Below, piece by piece: positions 31,374 through 42,434 of a stretch of 64,000 nucleotides of DNA. Origin of the DNA: Odontocerum albicorne (Eukaryota; Arthropoda; Insecta; Trichoptera; Odontoceridae); assembly GCA_949825065.1 (NCBI GenBank), contig OX463847.1:41202831-41266830 (forward strand), written 5' to 3'. A model generated the notes under the pieces. That model worked only from the letters and a program-made list of their open reading frames with translations. It did not search any database and was not told the DNA's origin. Both the position numbers and the translations under genes were made by a program. Position 1 is the first letter of the stretch. Each line of letters begins with the position of its first letter.

Positions 31374-32270
31374 GACAACCTCCGTGACCTTGTTAGTAAG
31401 ATGCCCGTCTCCCAACCCGGAGGTTGCGGGTTCAAATACCGCTGGAACCCAGATTTTTTTAAAAGGGTTCATGTCTGGTTTTCACTTATGGAGGTATTCT
31501 ACTCTAGAGGCGTGAATTTCAGGCGTTTTTTTCTGAGTAGATAAAATAAAAACAAAAAATATTTTTCCTACACATTTTTTTACAGTTTGTTTATTGATGA
31601 TTTGAGAATGTACAATTTTTTTGTGGAAAAAGTAAATTGTTATCAGCTGTTATATCTTGTCATAAAAAGGGGCTAAGGTGGTCGACATGATTGGAACCTT
31701 TTCGTAAATTTGAAATAAAAATCAAACACAGTTTCTTAATAAGAAATAATGTCGTTATAGTTGGTACCAAAAACAAAACAATTGTAAAATGGTGGGTGTC
31801 TTTTATCTACCTTTTATTTTCAAATTTAAAAAAGATACTATTGAATTTGTCAGGGTAGGAACGATAGGGAAACATCTAGTTTCATATCAAAGTTTCATAC
31901 CAAATTTGAAGGCAATCGGCTGGACAGAACTTGAGATGTTATGTCGACTAGGTCGAAAAAAATGGTTTCGAGAAAAACGCGTTTAAAGTTTTGAGATTAT
32001 TGTCCGAGTCATTCCGGTGCTGCGTAATTGCTGCCTCATTTAAAGCTATGGTATAACTTCGTAAATATTCAGAATTTTAAAATTTCCTTTTGAGAACATA
32101 TTCTTAAAGGTCTAAACTTTGGGAATATGCAAAAAATGATTTTTTTCAATTTGGTAGAGTAGAATACCCCCTTAAGGCCTCTTTAACACCTTTCTGGTTG
32201 GTTGAAAGAGATTACCACATGATAACCCGCCAGGTTTTACTATAAACAACGAAAGTGTAATACAATATGT
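31374..32270 (+). mobile_element. SINE-A split by a 683 bp DNA element
   Basis: Head and body run 31374-31488 (ending 'tggttttcactta'). Tail runs 32172-32270 (starting 'ttaaggcctctttaacacc'). Joining them at TTA restores the consensus exactly. Well preserved apart from the insertion. Confidence 0.93.
31489..32171. mobile_element. non-autonomous Harbinger-like element
   Basis: Ends 'ggaggtattctactcta' (left) and, reversed, 'gggggtattctactcta' (right): about 16 bp inverted repeats. TTA sits on both sides. TTA/TAA duplications and G-rich termini fit PIF/Harbinger. No transposase. A 65-codon frame at 31789-31986 is unrecognised. Confidence 0.85.
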
Positions 32271-33014
32271 AATTTTAGAGAATTTTCATAACAAACAAAA
32301 CGAAGACTGATTAAGGTTTTCTGACTAACAATGAAAAGTGAAATTGCATGAGACAAGCATTAAGAATAATATTTATTGCACTACTCGTATTTTTTTTTCC
32401 ATTTACCGGTTTCATTCAAAGGTGAAAATCTGATGGTAGATGATGTCAGTCTACCATTCGAAAAATATTTATTACACTTCAAATACTCGTATATTAGAAG
32501 GGAACCATGTGAAAGAAAAACGAAAGCTATGTACTTACTTTCAATTGCTTTTCCTAACTGTACACAATAAACTTGTGCAATCCTTGTTAGGAAGCACTTT
32601 TGAGGTGATGTTAATGGCCGGGAAACAGCAATACATTTAATTATCTATAAAAAAAACATGCTAGCCGTTATTTGATATAGAATGATCAAAATAAACATTG
32701 ATTCTAATAACCGACGTTTACACATTTAATGAGTCAAGTGATCGTCTCTCTTCCTTTCAAAAATTAAACAGGAAAACCACGTCCATAGACCTGCCACCGT
32801 TATAGGTCAGTGTCCATCTACACGGTCCCCTCTCCTCCCTTTCCGCACCGTCCTGCTGGTCCGCTAAGGTCTTCCGGCATGTCGGATTTCACTTCCTCTT
32901 CAATCCCCACGTCCAAGCATATTGAATACATAATCATACCAACACAAAGATATACATTTATATTTAATACGTGAAATTCAAAGGTGAGATTTCGTCACAC
33001 ACATATCATGTGAT
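32271..33014. other. no supported feature
   Basis: Two short overlapping frames (32376-32640) and a GC-richer patch near 32810-32890, none recognised. Confidence 0.4.
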
Positions 33015-33725
33015 TTCCGTTTATATGCTATCAGGGTAGGCAGAAAGAAGGGAGCGCCAGATTTTAGTATCGCAAAACACATCTTTCGTCTCCTTATTTA
33101 TACATACACTCGTACGATTTCTCTAATTTTAACATAACCTTATTTCAAAATAACATTTACTCGATACAACTATCATTTTATTGGTACTCGTATTAATCTA
33201 CCTTTCACTCACATTTCCACCATATATTTGTTTTGTTAGCCATTCTTCATTCCCAAAACATCTCAGAGCGCTCTTCTTCTTCTTACTTAATAACAGCCTG
33301 TTCATATTCATCCCTTATCATCATATATTTTCATCCCATGTATTATTATTCTAAGTTCACGCATTTATTCGCAGTATTTTTCTACGTTCACACTTTACTC
33401 TTTAATATGTTGCATAAATACCAGTTACTCTGTATTTGCGTCCACACTTCACTCTTAAATATGTTGCATAAATACCAGTTACTCTGTATTTGCGTCCACA
33501 TTTCGCTCTTTAATATTTTGCATAAATACCAGTTACTCTGTATTTGCGTTCACACTTCACTCTTTAATATGTTACATAAATACCAGTTACTCTGTATTTG
33601 CGTCCACATTTCACTCATAAATATATTGCATAAATACCAATTACTCTGTATTCGCTGTAATCCTTCCGGTTGCCCTAAAATTTATTATTAATATTGAATT
33701 ATGTAGCTGGAACGTGGAGATAATT
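33015..33725 (-). mobile_element. RTE-1 with internal 54 bp expansion
   Basis: Terminus 'gctatcagggtaggcagaaa', then the usual order to 'ttcattcccaaaacatctca'. The distal part (33650-33725) aligns in reverse with 14205-14290. A tandem expansion lies between. Confidence 0.8.
33388..33660. repeat. 54 bp tandem repeat, 5 units
   Basis: Units contain 'tgcataaataccagttactc' and 'tgtatttgcgtccac'. The single-copy equivalent is at 14290-14335 (reverse), so the unit is an amplified piece of RTE-1. 54 is divisible by three, keeping a plus frame open (33233-33691). Confidence 0.95.
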
Positions 33726-33944
33726 TACAGTATAAAAAAATATTCTGAAATTTCTGGAGTGAGTGATTCTCTTGGTCTGCTTCGACGAAGGTCATCTTCA
33801 ATAGATCATCTATCTAAGCTAAACTGTTAAACCCAATCTTTCACCATGGATTATAATGGACAAGATACTCCGTAGATGGTATCTAAATGTTGTTTGATTT
33901 CTGCCGGACTTGTCTTGTTTTGAAATAAAATTTGTAACCGTTTG

Positions 33945-34130
33945 ATATTTCATTTTAAACATTTTTAATATAATAAAACAACACGTCTTCTACTAGAGTT
34001 AACATGCTTCTGAGGAAAGATGTATTAAATATTAACTGTAACATCACCAGACCATGCGTGGCCGTGTTTAGCGTGATATCTGTCCATACTCGCTCTAGGT
34101 AGTTCAGTCTGGAAACTTTTAACCTTCCGA
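33945..34130 (-). mobile_element. mariner-derived MITE, partial
   Basis: Similar to the ends of the element at 41341-42420: 'aaacaacacgtctt', 'agcgtgatatctgtccata' and a terminal 'ttcagtctggaaacttt'. No coding left. Confidence 0.65.
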
Positions 34131-35702
34131 ATACCATCGATAATCGAAGAACCTCGGATATAAGTCAAACGTTTACAAATAAGGTTACAAAGGTCATCCA
34201 AGGCATGTTACTTTATTTTGGCTTAAAATGTAAATGAAAAATATGGACGTATAAAAAATATGGAAAAAATGTTTCCAATATTTTAGCTTTTTTATATTGC
34301 ATTTATTCATACATAACAATTTATGAATGCTTTTTAACACTTTTGAAGTAATTAATTCTATCAAGTTTAGTCAAGTTTTTAAGTAATTAAATTTATTAAG
34401 TTAAGTTAAAAAATTTAAACTGATTTTGAAAATTACAAATTCAATATTGAATTTTTAATTGAAATATTAATTATTTCACTTATTATGTTGCTAAATAACT
34501 ACTTTAATAAATTGATTATTGCAGTAAAACATAGATATGAGAATTCTAATAATAAATAAAGCCAAGAAATAGTCTAAAAATAGTCTGATAAGGAGAATGC
34601 CGAACAGCTGTCTCTCAGCTGATTTCAGTACTTTAAATACCACTTCGCTACGGAGCAAAGACCTGTCAGCATTCCAGATTATCTAGGTGGACTTCAAAAG
34701 GTAAAATTATAGTTGGTCAGACGTCTACAGTTGAAGGGTATAGAGTAAAAATGTATAGTCCAAAGCCAGAATTCGATTTTACTTTTGAATAACTTCTAAA
34801 CAATTTTGAGTACGTGTTCACAATCTTATTTCTCTTTCAATTCAATACGCGACATTCTATTAGAAACAAAATGTCCGTTTAGTTTTACGTAGGAGTAAAA
34901 ATATTTGAATGTATGAACTCGACTGATTTCTATAGAAACAAATACTTAATTTTTTTTCTAAGGTGTCTTTAATTTTGCTTCTATCTCAATTCGATGATGG
35001 GTGTTTTATCGAGGTATGTATGCAAGATAAACATTTTGAATGCACATACATTAAAATGTAAATTTAATTTCTCAACATTTGTTATAAAATTCAAGCAATT
35101 CATATGTACATTTTTATTAAGTAGCTTTACTTACATAGAAACCTTTCTTATCTCTGTGTAATTTTTATACGACTTACGATACGCGCTCATGAATAACGAG
35201 TTTGGCGTCTTTTGTAAAAAATACATAGCAGATTCAGTGAAGTTTAAAATAGCTTCATATACAAATCACGTTTTATGTATGAAGTGGCTTTGAATTGTTG
35301 GCCAGACTTTCTGGTTTTTCGCGAGTATGGACGGTACATCGAGATTTATTGTACAGTCTTAAATGGTGGGGGTAAGTAATGCCAACGACCTTGCGCGAAC
35401 CAGACATACTAAATCTTTTTTTTTCCTTTGCGCCTCTAGACACGATTATATTGAACTCGCAAAGCGTCTCAAAGAAAATAATTTATTTTACGCATTGAAT
35501 TAACTAGAAAATCTGAAAAGAAAATTAAATTTTTACGCTTTACACATTTACCGAAATGTTTCACTCGAGGAATCCCCCACCGCGTACACTTGACACAACG
35601 ATTATATCAAATAGGTTATGTATAAGGAAAAAATGTTAGTTTTCAGGGCGAAAGGCGAGTCGCAATAATAAATTATTAAATGACAATTTTTATAGCGCTG
35701 TT
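34131..35702. other. 1.5 kb with no supported feature
   Basis: The second-longest unannotated block. AT-rich, no frame over 60 codons, no repeat shared with the rest of the window. Confidence 0.45.
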
Positions 35703-36232
35703 TTCAGCTTCATTCCAATCATGGATTAGAGCTACGCTCAAACAGAGATTGTTTATTGACATTTCCAGTTCCCCGCTCCTTTTGTTTACGTCGTCCTTTA
35801 CTGTCCATGCAGTGAGACTCTGGAATCAGTTACAAACCAATATAAGACTCGCTCCGTCCTTGGCATGCTTTAAGAAGCGACTGAAAAAACTCTTAATTTA
35901 TAGTCAGTAAAATAACGTGTTTCATTCCTGATTTTTCTTTTCCTTTCCTCTCCACCATCCTTTCCTTTCCTTTTATTTTGATTGATGATATCTCACTTTA
36001 TATGAAAAAGAATGTTCGGGTGTTCGTCCGTCTTTGTGGGGTTCGTGGGCATGTGCTTACGTATATGTTTATGGATTTCGTGGGGATGGATAGTCATTTG
36101 AATGATTTATGCGACCATGTAACTTGCTTCATTTACTTTTGTCTTGTTGGTTGGAAGAGATTGCCGCCTGGCAATAAGCCCGCCAGATTGTATTGCAATA
36201 AAAGTGTTAAATAAATAAAATAAATAAATCTT
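35703..36232 (+). mobile_element. LINE-T, complete 3' terminus with ORF2 end
   Basis: Best LINE-T terminus. Coding to 35910 (FTVHAVRLWNQLQTNIRL then SLACFKKRLKK; the frame shifts near 35740), a 3' UTR of about 230 bp, then the tail 'gttggttggaagagattgcc', hairpin 'attgccgcctggcaat', 'aagcccgccagattgtattg' and TAAATAAATAAAAT. The terminal 75 nt parallel SINE-A. Confidence 0.92.
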
Positions 36233-36304
36233 AATGATAATATGGATTAGGGTGGGAATCGTGTGGGAGTTGAATATTGAATATTAAAAATGTGAATATT
36301 TTAA

Positions 36305-36510
36305 AATATTTTAAAAAAGAGGAATATTTTAAGATAAATGATGCTTCTTTAGTTTATTCTTAAATATCGATAGGGATGTAATAGGGATGTAACACATCTG
36401 ACTGAACCAGGCAGATCATTCTAAAACCGTAGTGAACCGTAAAAGATGATGTGTGATGCGTTGGTATACAAATGATTCTGCCATCGTCAGATCGAAGGGA
36501 TGGTTTAAAC
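36305..36510 (-). pseudogene. LINE J6 C-terminal fragment
   Basis: Minus codons give IFYGSLRF then NDLPGSVRC and LRINLKKHHL, the 'xxxxFWNDLPxxV...F...LK' end of CR1/Jockey-type ORF2. Aligns with 53559-53705. Interrupted on the right by a hAT element. Confidence 0.7.
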
Positions 36511-37029
36511 CAAGAGTTCCCAAACTTTTTTCGACCGCAGATACCTTTACCAAAAACTTTTAAAACCGTCGACCCCCTAGTCATTTACTTTACTTACACA
36601 AATTAATAAGTTTGTAAAATATTCGATATTAAATATTTCACTAGATATCAAACTTTGCATTTTAATCATATGTAATTAAGGATTGAGAAATATAAAAGGA
36701 CTACGAATTATGGCATTATCTTGTGCAACATTTAATATTGAAATCGGCGCTGACGAAAATTAAAAAATAAAATACGAGCAGAGTTTTTTTTTATATTTGA
36801 CATTTATAAAATAAATATGTAAATTCAAAATAAGTACAAATATTGACAAATATTCTTACTTAGGTACCTATTGGAATCATAGATATTTTGAAGTAACAAA
36901 CAAATAGCAGTAGTAAAGGGGTCTTTTTTTGCTGTCGTCGACCCCCAATTTTTTTTATTGAAATTATCGACCCCTAGAAAAATCAAATCGACCCCAGGGA
37001 GTCGATATCGAGCACTTTGGGAACTCTTG
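36511..37029. mobile_element. hAT-type MITE, 519 bp
   Basis: Ends 'caagagttcccaaacttttt' and, reversed, 'caagagttcccaaagtgctc', the classic hAT CA-x-x-GGTTCxCAAA-like terminus. 8 bp duplication: gtttaaac at 36503-36510 and gtttagac at 37030-37037 (7/8). Sub-terminal 'cgaccccc' motifs are repeated inverted. No transposase. Confidence 0.93.
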
Positions 37030-37037
37030 GTTTAGAC

Positions 37038-38099
37038 GTTTTATGGTGTGTTTTTTTTTAAATTTTATATTGGTTTTGCTTTTGGAAAATTTCACTGTCC
37101 CACATATTGAATTATGTGACTAAGCTGACATTGAAAATCACCACCAGATCGGACGGACAGTACATGCTCAGAAAAAAAATTTAAATGCTGTTTTGGGTTT
37201 GAAAAAAAATCTAGAAAGCCAAATGTCGCGATGTATACAAGTATTTGCCTATACACGTGTTGTAAAAATAAATTGTGGATTTTTTTCCATTTTTCGGATA
37301 CTTTGTTTCATATAACAGGATAAAAAGATATTTTCCTTAGTTTTAATATTATTGCTGTATTTTTGTTTCTCCAGAAGTCAAACTTGAAATTAGATTCTTC
37401 GTGTATCTTTAACCCAAAGAGCAAACAAGTATGTCTCTTTTTTTTTAAGATATGCAAAAATAAAAAAAAAACCGACGTGAATGGGATCCTTCCATAGCGA
37501 CGCAAAAGCGAGATAACTTTCGAGATGTTTTCGTGGGTGATTGTTTTCGCGCGGGGAAAAATTGTTTTTGCCAATTTTCGACAAGTTTTCTCTCAGCCTG
37601 ATGAATTTGACGATAATTTAAAAGTCCTCTTTGGAAGTCTCGGTCTGCTTTCTCAGTATTTTTTCTTCTCATTTCTGAAAACTTACTTTAAATCTTTAAA
37701 ATGAAATGCTTAATGGGATAACTTCAACAATATTTTTTCTTGATCTTTGAAACATCTTTTTTTAAAAGGATTATAAATTAATATATCTTATTTATTCTAT
37801 ATAAAAAAAATTTTAAGATAGCAAATGGGGAGGGGAGGGTATTGCGAAATGGCTGTATTTTCCAACTTGCGATACAATTGTTTTACTTTTTTTCAAGTAA
37901 AAGGTGGAAGATTAAAATTATTGTTGAAGAGGAAAAAAACTATTCAATATCAAAATAAAATAAAAATACAAGTTCAACAAAGACATCGATGGCACGCAGA
38001 AGGTAAGAGATATTTAAAAAAAAGTGTGATGGAAATCCAAGAAAAACACTATATCACTGAAGTGAGATATAATTAACTTTTAAACAGGGTGCGTTTTAT
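37038..38099. other. no recognised feature; several short frames
   Basis: Overlapping minus frames at 37308-37672 (KTITHENISKVISLLRRYGR and a basic EKADRDFQRG region) and a basic plus frame at 37825-38076. I do not recognise any of them; they may be remnants of one decayed DNA transposon. Confidence 0.35.
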
Positions 38100-38740
38100 G
38101 TTCCAGGCCGAATTTGTTTGGCCGCCATTTTGATTTGGCTGTTATTTGTCACTTCATATTTAACAGTGATAGAGAGTGATCAACAACAATTTATGATGGA
38201 GCATCTAACTCGGCAACGTTTGAAGTTATTAAAACATTTTATTTAAATAATTGTTCAATTGTGAATACGCGAAGAAAATTGCGTGTTTTTTTTTTTGTTA
38301 CAATCATGTGCCAAGCAAGTCAACCATTCAGCGTGTAATGAATAATTTTGAAAATTTGCATCCACTGGGAGATAAAGCAAAGTCTGAGCGACAAAGTAGC
38401 TAACGTACGCCAGAAAAGATTGACGCAGTGAGGCAGAGTGTTGGTGAACGTCCGTACACATTTCATCGCGCCGTGCACAAGAATTGGGAATGTCTCCATC
38501 ATGTTTGTTAAAAATTATCAAAAAAGATTTGCATTTTTATTCGTATAAAATTCAATTGACACAACAGCTACAGGAAAATGACCATAAACGGCGGCGAGAT
38601 TGGAGTGCTCGGGTTTTACAGGTCGGTATAGACGACCACCATTTTTGGCAAAAAATCACCATGAGCGACGAGGCACATTTCGACTTGGCTGGCTTTGTTA
38701 ATAAACAGAATAGCATAAGCACGTTATCGATCTTGCCAGT
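38100..38740 (+). pseudogene. Tc1/mariner-superfamily transposase
   Basis: In order: a QRLKLLKHF start, STIQRVMNNFE, RTPEKIDAVRQSVGERP (near 38410), then in another frame GMSPSCLLKIIKKDLHFY and YKIQLTQQL, and finally MSDEAHFDLAGFVNKQN. The last contains the first catalytic Asp neighbourhood ('DEAHF'). This matches an arthropod Tc1-like group related to the copy at 53050-53451. Frameshifts and loss after DEAHF. Confidence 0.85.
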
Positions 38741-39079
38741 ATTGTATTAGGTGGTAGCTAGTTGCAGTCAAATAGCATGGATAGTAAAAGAACACGTGAA
38801 AATAAACAGTGGTTAACAAGAAAAGCCAAAATGTAATCTCTGCTGAAACATAACGCGACTTCGTGATCCATTTTCACCGAGATACGGGGGGGGGGGGGGA
38901 CTATTAAGGAATTTATATTGAAGTCATAATACGTGAACATTTTGATGTGTTTTTTTTTTCATTAATAAAATATATTTGAAATAAAGATACAGCCGAGGTT
39001 TTATGGACCAGTACAGAATCTGGAATGGAACACTTGCCTATTAGCATTCTCAAAGTATTAAATATGTTTTTGATTATTG
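38741..39079. other. no feature except poly(G) at 38886-38899
   Basis: Fourteen consecutive G. Otherwise nothing recognised. Confidence 0.5.
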
Positions 39080-39470
39080 TATTTATTTATTTATTTAATT
39101 AACGACACAACTGTGTCTTTATATACAAATGAACATGTGACAGGTTATAAAGTACTTAAAATTATTGACAAATAATACAAAACTTTATCTTAAACTAACA
39201 TGAAGATACAAAAAGCAGTAGTAATAATAAATTACAGTCATTGTTTTAAAATTATTTAATAATCTTTGAGAATTTTGTAGGAATTTTATGAATATATATT
39301 GAGATATAGAAAACACATGGCCTCATTAGTAGAACGAGATGCAAGTTGCTTTGCATAATTAAAAGCTTCATACATGTTGATGCAGGGTTACTCAACTCCA
39401 GAGGCAAAGTATTGTCCTTAATGTTTTCTTTATACTCGTATTACGTTATTTATATTAATAAAGGAGAGTG
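39080..39470 (-). mobile_element. LINE J1 3' end
   Basis: Tail ATTTATTTATTTATTTAATTAACGACAC at the left, 'acatgtgacaggttataaag', through 'attaataaaggagag'. 5' truncated. Confidence 0.88.
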
Positions 39471-39661
39471 TGGAGGCGACAGTAAGTGATACTGATAATT
39501 TCTTTAAATTGATACAGTATTTAAAGGGTGTTGTGACGTGGCACATACTAGTAACTTGATCTCATAACTTTACAAGTTAAACAGACATTTTGATGAAAGG
39601 ATTATAATCAACAATCGTTAATAAGCGTCAACCTTTTATTTCAATTCATACCATATGCCCT

Positions 39662-40050
39662 AAGTCATCGTCGTAGTCGTTGCTGGGCCTCGTAGTCGAG
39701 GATCCTGCCGCCATTCCAACGTCAATTTAGTTTGGAAATTAAGCTGTGTCGTGGAGTTTTGTTTAATTTTTTTCTCTCTTATTTGAGTGAATGAGCTGTT
39801 GCACACCAGCAAACTCACCGACCACACCGCTGCACTGGATCCGAAGAGAGACGATCAGAGTACAAGCGCATGTTTTTTTATATATTTTTTTTTACAAGAA
39901 TTAAATATGACCAAAGTCATAGTTATTCTCATACCCTCGAATTTTAGGTCGAAAATATGCCTGTGTCATTCGAGGGGAGTAGCACAGTGCGGGGTTCAAA
40001 CCAGCGACCTTCCCTACGGAAGTCCAGTGCGTTACCGCGCGGCCATGCGC
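39662..40050 (-). mobile_element. SINE-C, long full copy
   Basis: Reading the minus strand: A-box region 'ggccgcgcggtaacgcac', B box 'ctggtttgaaccccgcac', then 'tactcccctcgaatgacac', a T/A run, 'gatcgtctctcttcgg' and a 3' end 'cgactacgacgatgac'. About 390 bp. Confidence 0.82.
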
Positions 40051-40140
40051 CCTCAGTAAGATACAGGCAAAAGCCTAGTTTTCTAAGAAATGCGATAAAT
40101 TGCAGACAACTAAACCAGATTGATATAATTAAAGAATGTT
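40051..40140 (+). mobile_element. SINE-D, 3' degenerate
   Basis: Starts 'cctcagtaagatacaggcaa'. The 3' half is diverged and the tail lost. Its 5' end abuts the 5' end of SINE-C, head to head. Confidence 0.65.
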
Positions 40141-40184
40141 AACTTGAAATTGCATTGTTTTTTTTTTACATATGATGTTCATTA

Positions 40185-40433
40185 TTCGAGTACACACTTG
40201 TCACATAAATGAAATTGAAAACTTCCCGAGCATCAGCATATGCTCAAAAAACATATTTGGTAAGAAAACCGCAATCTTTCGTAGGGAAGACGAACTACTA
40301 AGACTTTAAAATTAAAAAGCAAATCATTCCATTCCACAGCAACAGCAAAAGCTTCATCATAATATTCCTACTATTTGTACTCGTGTGAAGGATAATACGC
40401 CAATGTCAAGAGATGCCTATTTCATAGAATCTC
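40185..40433 (-). mobile_element. LINE J3 C-terminus and 3' UTR fragment
   Basis: Minus strand: AFAVAVEWNDLL codons (the 'SFAVAAPxLWNSLP' box), then VRLPYERLRFSYQICF matching the J3 3' UTR, including 'cggttttcttaccaaatatg'. Confidence 0.7.
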
Positions 40434-40434
40434 A

Positions 40435-40990
40435 TTATACTTCAGAAAATGTAGGATGGGTCCTGCGACGTTTTAAACGTCATGTCTCAAAGGGATGGGA
40501 TAAAATGTTTTTTTTTTTACAAATCGAATAGTATTTTTATAAATCGAAAAATTGTTTTTCTCTAAACTGACGTTTTAATTCCTAATTTTCATTATACTGA
40601 CTTTCTAATGTATTGTATGATTTATATCTATCTTTAAATATACCAAGATCCACTATGAATTAATACTAATTACGAACATTTCATTTTAGGTTCAAAAATC
40701 TAATTATCCTAGCCAATGCAGACTAACATAGTGACTTTTGACAAACGTCACCAAATATTATTTGATTTTAACAAACTGCCACATTTTTGCTAATTTGTAA
40801 CAAGATGTATTAATTTGTCATTATTGTTTGTTTTATGTAATGTATTTACCCAAATAACTTGCTATTTATTAGAATCGAGGCTTATATTAAAGTTGATAAA
40901 ATAATTAAAATTACTGAACGTCGTTACAAGGTTGTATTAGGGCAAATTTGTGAACTGTCATAGGACCCGTGCTACAATTTCTGAAGTATA
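40435..40990. mobile_element. MITE-Z, most complete copy
   Basis: Ends 'tatacttcagaaaatgtagg' and, reversed, 'ctatacttcagaaattgtag', extending inward through 'gggtcctgcgacgtt' / 'gggtcctatgacagtt': inverted repeats of about 37 bp with a likely TA target. 555 bp, non-coding. Confidence 0.92.
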
Positions 40991-41340
40991 GTACCAGGTT
41001 AACATGTGTGACGTATCGGTACACTAGAGTTTCTGGGTCAGTAGTTATTTTTAGGATACGAAAGCGAAAATTGATAACCGCTTCAAAAGTATTCATGAAG
41101 TTATCGAATGAAACTGACAGATAATATATTTTTTTATTTTGATACATGATGCTGTAAGTTATTGGAGATCGCAATCGACGATCGGAACGTTTCGAAACCG
41201 CTCACAAGCAGCAGCCAACAAGGTTATATTAGTATCTCCATGTCTAGACTTTGAGGGCAATCTTTATCGTTTCTTTTGTTGTAGTACCGACCTTTAGTTG
41301 CGACAAAATACATTTTTAAACCTCTTTGCATACTACCATA
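40991..41340. other. no supported feature
   Basis: Nothing recognised. Confidence 0.4.
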
Positions 41341-42420
41341 AGATCAAAAAGTTTCCGGTCTGAACAAGTTAGAGTTTATATCAAAGATTCCCAAAGTGGT
41401 CTCTATCTGACCCCCACGGGTCGATTTCGACTTGCAGAGGGTCTATGTCAGCGAGAAAAGAAAATGGGGATGCGCGAGATGTAAATGGGGGTCCACGTGA
41501 ACGGATCCCATTTAGGCAGATCATCATCAATATTTAGGCGTTCCGTAAATGTCTTATTATACCTAACACAGATTGTGTGTAAATAATACTTATATAAGAC
41601 ATAGAAAATACTTATATAAAGAAATCGAATGCAAATCACTGAACGTGGATATTTAAGACTATACCTCAATAATTTGAAGCAAAATATTGAACCATTGCTA
41701 TCAGAGCATCAGGTTCATCCCTCTCATTAACAGTATTATTTGTGTATTAATTTTGTGAAATTTTTTACTAGGCTTTGATTTGTTTCGTTCCAAAGCCAAA
41801 TATTTACTTGCATTTTGTGTATTTTCAATAAAGGTATGAATAAAAATTGTACATGTTTTTTTTTACAATTGTCCACTCTACAGAAAACCTTATCAAGGTG
41901 AACAGCACTGTGAAAGCTGTCAAAAACGCATTTGAAGTTAATAAGTTTAGGAAAATTCAATATTTGGCAGTCAGGGGTCTACGGAAAACAAAACAATCGG
42001 CAAGTGGTCTACGGGACGAAAAAGTTTGTGAAACTATGGTTTATATGGAGAGATATCACGCCGACCAAGCCCATATTAACGTTAACATTTAATATATCTA
42101 CACTCAGTAGTAGAGCCTGTAAAAGACGTGTTGTTTCGTTATATTCTGAAATGTTAAAAGTTAAATATCGCGCAGTTATCAAGTTCCTTTCAAAAGAAGT
42201 CCGTTAATAATTAAACGACGTTTATATCCTGTCTACAGAAAATCTTTGTACACAACCAACTTTTGAAAGTAACTTGATAACTGCGCAATATTACATTTTT
42301 AACATTTCAGAATATAATTAAACAACACGTCTTTTGTGTTGGTATACTTTTGAGAAAAGATTTTTTAAAATTTTAACATCAAAAGTCCAGACCGAAAACT
42401 TTTGGAACTTAGTGGTACGT
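41341..42420. mobile_element. mariner-derived foldback MITE carrying a hAT
   Basis: Outer ends 'aaaagtttccggtctgaac' and, reversed, 'aaaagttttcggtctggac'. Internally 42139-42196 and 42262-42315 are inverted copies ('gcgcagttatcaagttcctt' versus its reverse). The frame at 42150-42207 reads MLKVKYRAVIKFLSKEVR, matching mariner N-terminal ends ('YRAVIKFL'). A hAT at 41382-42038 interrupts the left side. Confidence 0.72.
41382..42038. mobile_element. hAT-type MITE, 657 bp, perfect 8 bp duplication
   Basis: gtttatat occurs at 41374-41381 and 42039-42046. Ends 'caaagattcccaaagtggtc' and, reversed, 'catagtttcacaaactttt'. No transposase recognised in the interior. Confidence 0.93.
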
Positions 42421-42434
42421 ATTTATAAGATTAT

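Noticed and set aside
38886..38899. poly(G) as a regulatory motif
   Set aside because: A simple homopolymer next to a dead transposon; more likely slippage or a sequencing weak spot.
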